Part shown: piece after piece, positions 62,948 to 64,000 of the stretch
Layout: every line of letters begins with the position of its first letter
Position numbering within the stretch: the first letter of the stretch is position 1
DNA from: Mycosarcoma maydis
Taxonomy: Eukaryota; Basidiomycota; Ustilaginomycetes; Ustilaginales
Assembly: GCF_000328475.2 (NCBI RefSeq)
Contig: NC_026492.1
Location: 186,001 to 250,000, forward strand
Direction: 5' to 3'
Length of the DNA stretch: 64,000 nt
The notes under the pieces: model-generated
Database searches by the model: none
Told to the model about the DNA's origin: nothing
The model's input: only the letters and a program-made list of their open reading frames with translations
Translations under genes and position numbers: made by a program

Positions 62948-64000
62948 CTACTTGTTCATCAGAGCTTTCATGCGCTCTTCTGCTGCTCTGGCGCGTTTCT
63001 CGCGTTCGATTCGAGCCCGCATCTCCGGAGTCAATCCTTGCTGTTCGTCCCTCTGCTGCAACAGAGCCCTCGGCGCCGTATTGCTGCCTCCGAGACGGTT
63101 GGTGGTGTGATGCGTGCTCTTCTGCTGCTGTTGCTGAGCTGCCGATTCTGCCTGCTCCTCGGCCGATGCAGAGGCGTTGGAGGCGGATTTCTCGGCGGCT
63201 TTGCTGGCACGCTCTCGTGCCTTTTCGCGCATGACCGCTCGTCGGTCCTTCTGCTTTGCCGACTGGCTGTCCTGCATTTCTTCGGTCAGCGCACTGGGGA
63301 CACGGGCTCCACCGGACGACATGCCGCCCCAGTGGAACCAGTCAGCATGCTCGGCCATCATTCGACGGAACACATTGCGCACCTCTTTCGTGCTGCACAG
63401 ATCGTACGCAGCGCGGTGCGGTGGCTCGACCAATGTGTCTTCTGGCTGATCCGCCTCACTAGCTTCGGTAAAGCGCTTTCGCAGTTCGCCTAGTCGCTCA
63501 GCAGCAAGGGTTGGATTGGCACGCTTGTCTTCAAGAAGGTAGCGTAAGACTGTCTCGCTGCCAGCTTCGGCTGCCAGTTGCAGAAGTGTGCCTGGAATCA
63601 GTCTCGAAGCCGGGGCGGATGAACCAGCTTCGTTGGCTTCCTGTTCGAGAAGCCAGTCTGGAAACCGAGCGTCGATGTTGCCGCCGAGCAAATCCTGCTC
63701 GTTCTTGCTGAGGAACGTTATGGCTGCTTCTGATCTGTTTTTGCGGATCATCTCGACCAACCGGTTCCACTTGCTTCGCTCTGTTTGTTCCTCCTCGCTC
63801 AAGCGCACTGGCTTGGCACTCTTCTCGGCCCGACTCTTCTCCAAAGCAGTTGCGCGCTCTCGGGCTTTCTCCTCTCGCCGCCTAGCTTCGGCCTCTTTGC
63901 GGGATTTCTGGTTGATACGTTCGAGCGCCTCTTGCTCCTCAGCTGCGAGTTGTTCCGCAGACTTGTGCTCGACCTTGACCTTGGCAAGCTCGAGGAAGCA
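62948..64000 (-). CDS. VMS1: VMS1/ANKZF1, C-terminal part (partial at right edge)
   Basis: Ribosome-associated quality-control factor that releases stalled nascent chains and binds Cdc48/p97. The frame is open to the window's last base, so only the C-terminal 350 residues are seen; the catalytic VLRF1 domain lies outside. Visible: a charged coiled segment (RINQKSRKEAEARRREEKAR), the ankyrin part with LLQLAAEAGSETVLRYLLED and PHRAAYDLCSTKEVRNVFRRMMAEHADWFHW, then RVPSALTEEM, all typical of the family. The last 20 residues contain REKRARAAEER, an exact VIM (RX5AAX2R), the p97/Cdc48-binding motif, so Cdc48 recruitment is likely retained. It is convergent with the TTC1-like gene. Confidence 0.92.
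   Translation of the reverse strand, partial: CFLELAKVKVEHKSAEQLAAEEQEALERINQKSRKEAEARRREEKARERATALEKSRAEKSAKPVRLSEEEQTERSKWNRLVEMIRKNRSEAAITFLSKNEQDLLGGNIDARFPDWLLEQEANEAGSSAPASRLIPGTLLQLAAEAGSETVLRYLLEDKRANPTLAAERLGELRKRFTEASEADQPEDTLVEPPHRAAYDLCSTKEVRNVFRRMMAEHADWFHWGGMSSGGARVPSALTEEMQDSQSAKQKDRRAVMREKARERASKAAEKSASNASASAEEQAESAAQQQQQKSTHHTTNRLGGSNTAPRALLQQRDEQQGLTPEMRARIEREKRARAAEERMKALMNK

Noticed and set aside
1..64000. Biosynthetic or effector gene cluster, CRISPR array, tRNA/rRNA genes, intact transposon
   Set aside because: No core biosynthetic enzyme, no cluster of small secreted proteins, no spaced direct repeats with unique spacers, no B-box/T-loop pattern that I could fold, and no transposase or reverse-transcriptase motif was seen.

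Overview
The window is nuclear DNA of a basidiomycete smut fungus, most likely of the Ustilaginaceae (Ustilago / Sporisorium / Pseudozyma type). The proteins are fungal (BUR1, ChAPs, an Ustilago Ukc1-like NDR kinase, a Spo71/Mug56-like PH protein). Introns are few and short, except for one long 5' intron in RPS26. Genes lie 0.3-3.7 kb apart on both strands. The spacers are littered with a 7-bp motif family (GATTCAC / GATTCGT and complements). The exact species cannot be fixed from the sequence alone. A 100-N assembly gap lies at 24754-24853, so the window comes from a scaffold.

Layout. 1-11 kb: RPS26 (+), CFT1/CPSF160 (-), a WW-domain charged protein (+) divergent from CFT1, and ALG14 (-) convergent with the WW gene. 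11.2-14.9 kb: a gene-poor, repeat-bearing spacer. 14.9-24.6 kb: a double-RING/LON E3-ligase candidate (+), a dithiol glutaredoxin (+) and a large multi-pass membrane protein of unknown function (+), followed by the gap. 25-31 kb: the BUR1/CDK9-type kinase (-) divergent from splicing factor SLU7 (+). 30.9-33.6 kb: a spacer with no recognisable gene. 33.6-42 kb: a mitochondrial tandem-RRM-like protein (-), a KCTD/T1-type BTB protein (+) and checkpoint protein MAD1 (-). 42.7-47.3 kb: an NDR kinase (Ukc1/Cbk1) (+) convergent with a secreted, probably GPI-anchored GMC oxidoreductase (-). 49.3-53 kb: a ChAPs/exomer cargo adaptor (-) divergent from mitochondrial ribosomal protein uS12m (+). 53.3-64 kb: a 2080-residue PH-domain protein (-), inositol polyphosphate multikinase (-), a TTC1-like TPR protein (+), and the C-terminal part of VMS1/ANKZF1 (-), which runs off the right edge.

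How the genes relate. This is ordinary housekeeping gene order, not a cluster: several genes serve RNA synthesis and processing (CFT1, BUR1, SLU7, the WW protein), translation and its quality control (RPS26, uS12m, VMS1), and polarity and the cell surface (Ukc1, ChAPs, ALG14, the GMC enzyme). I found no transposon with recognisable proteins, no secondary-metabolite cluster, no CRISPR array, no tRNA or rRNA gene, and no convincing new multi-gene system. The most unexplained signals are the dispersed heptamer family in the spacers, the multi-pass membrane protein with a His-Ser-rich segment, the T1 domain split by an insertion, and the 2.7-kb spacer at 30.9-33.6 kb.
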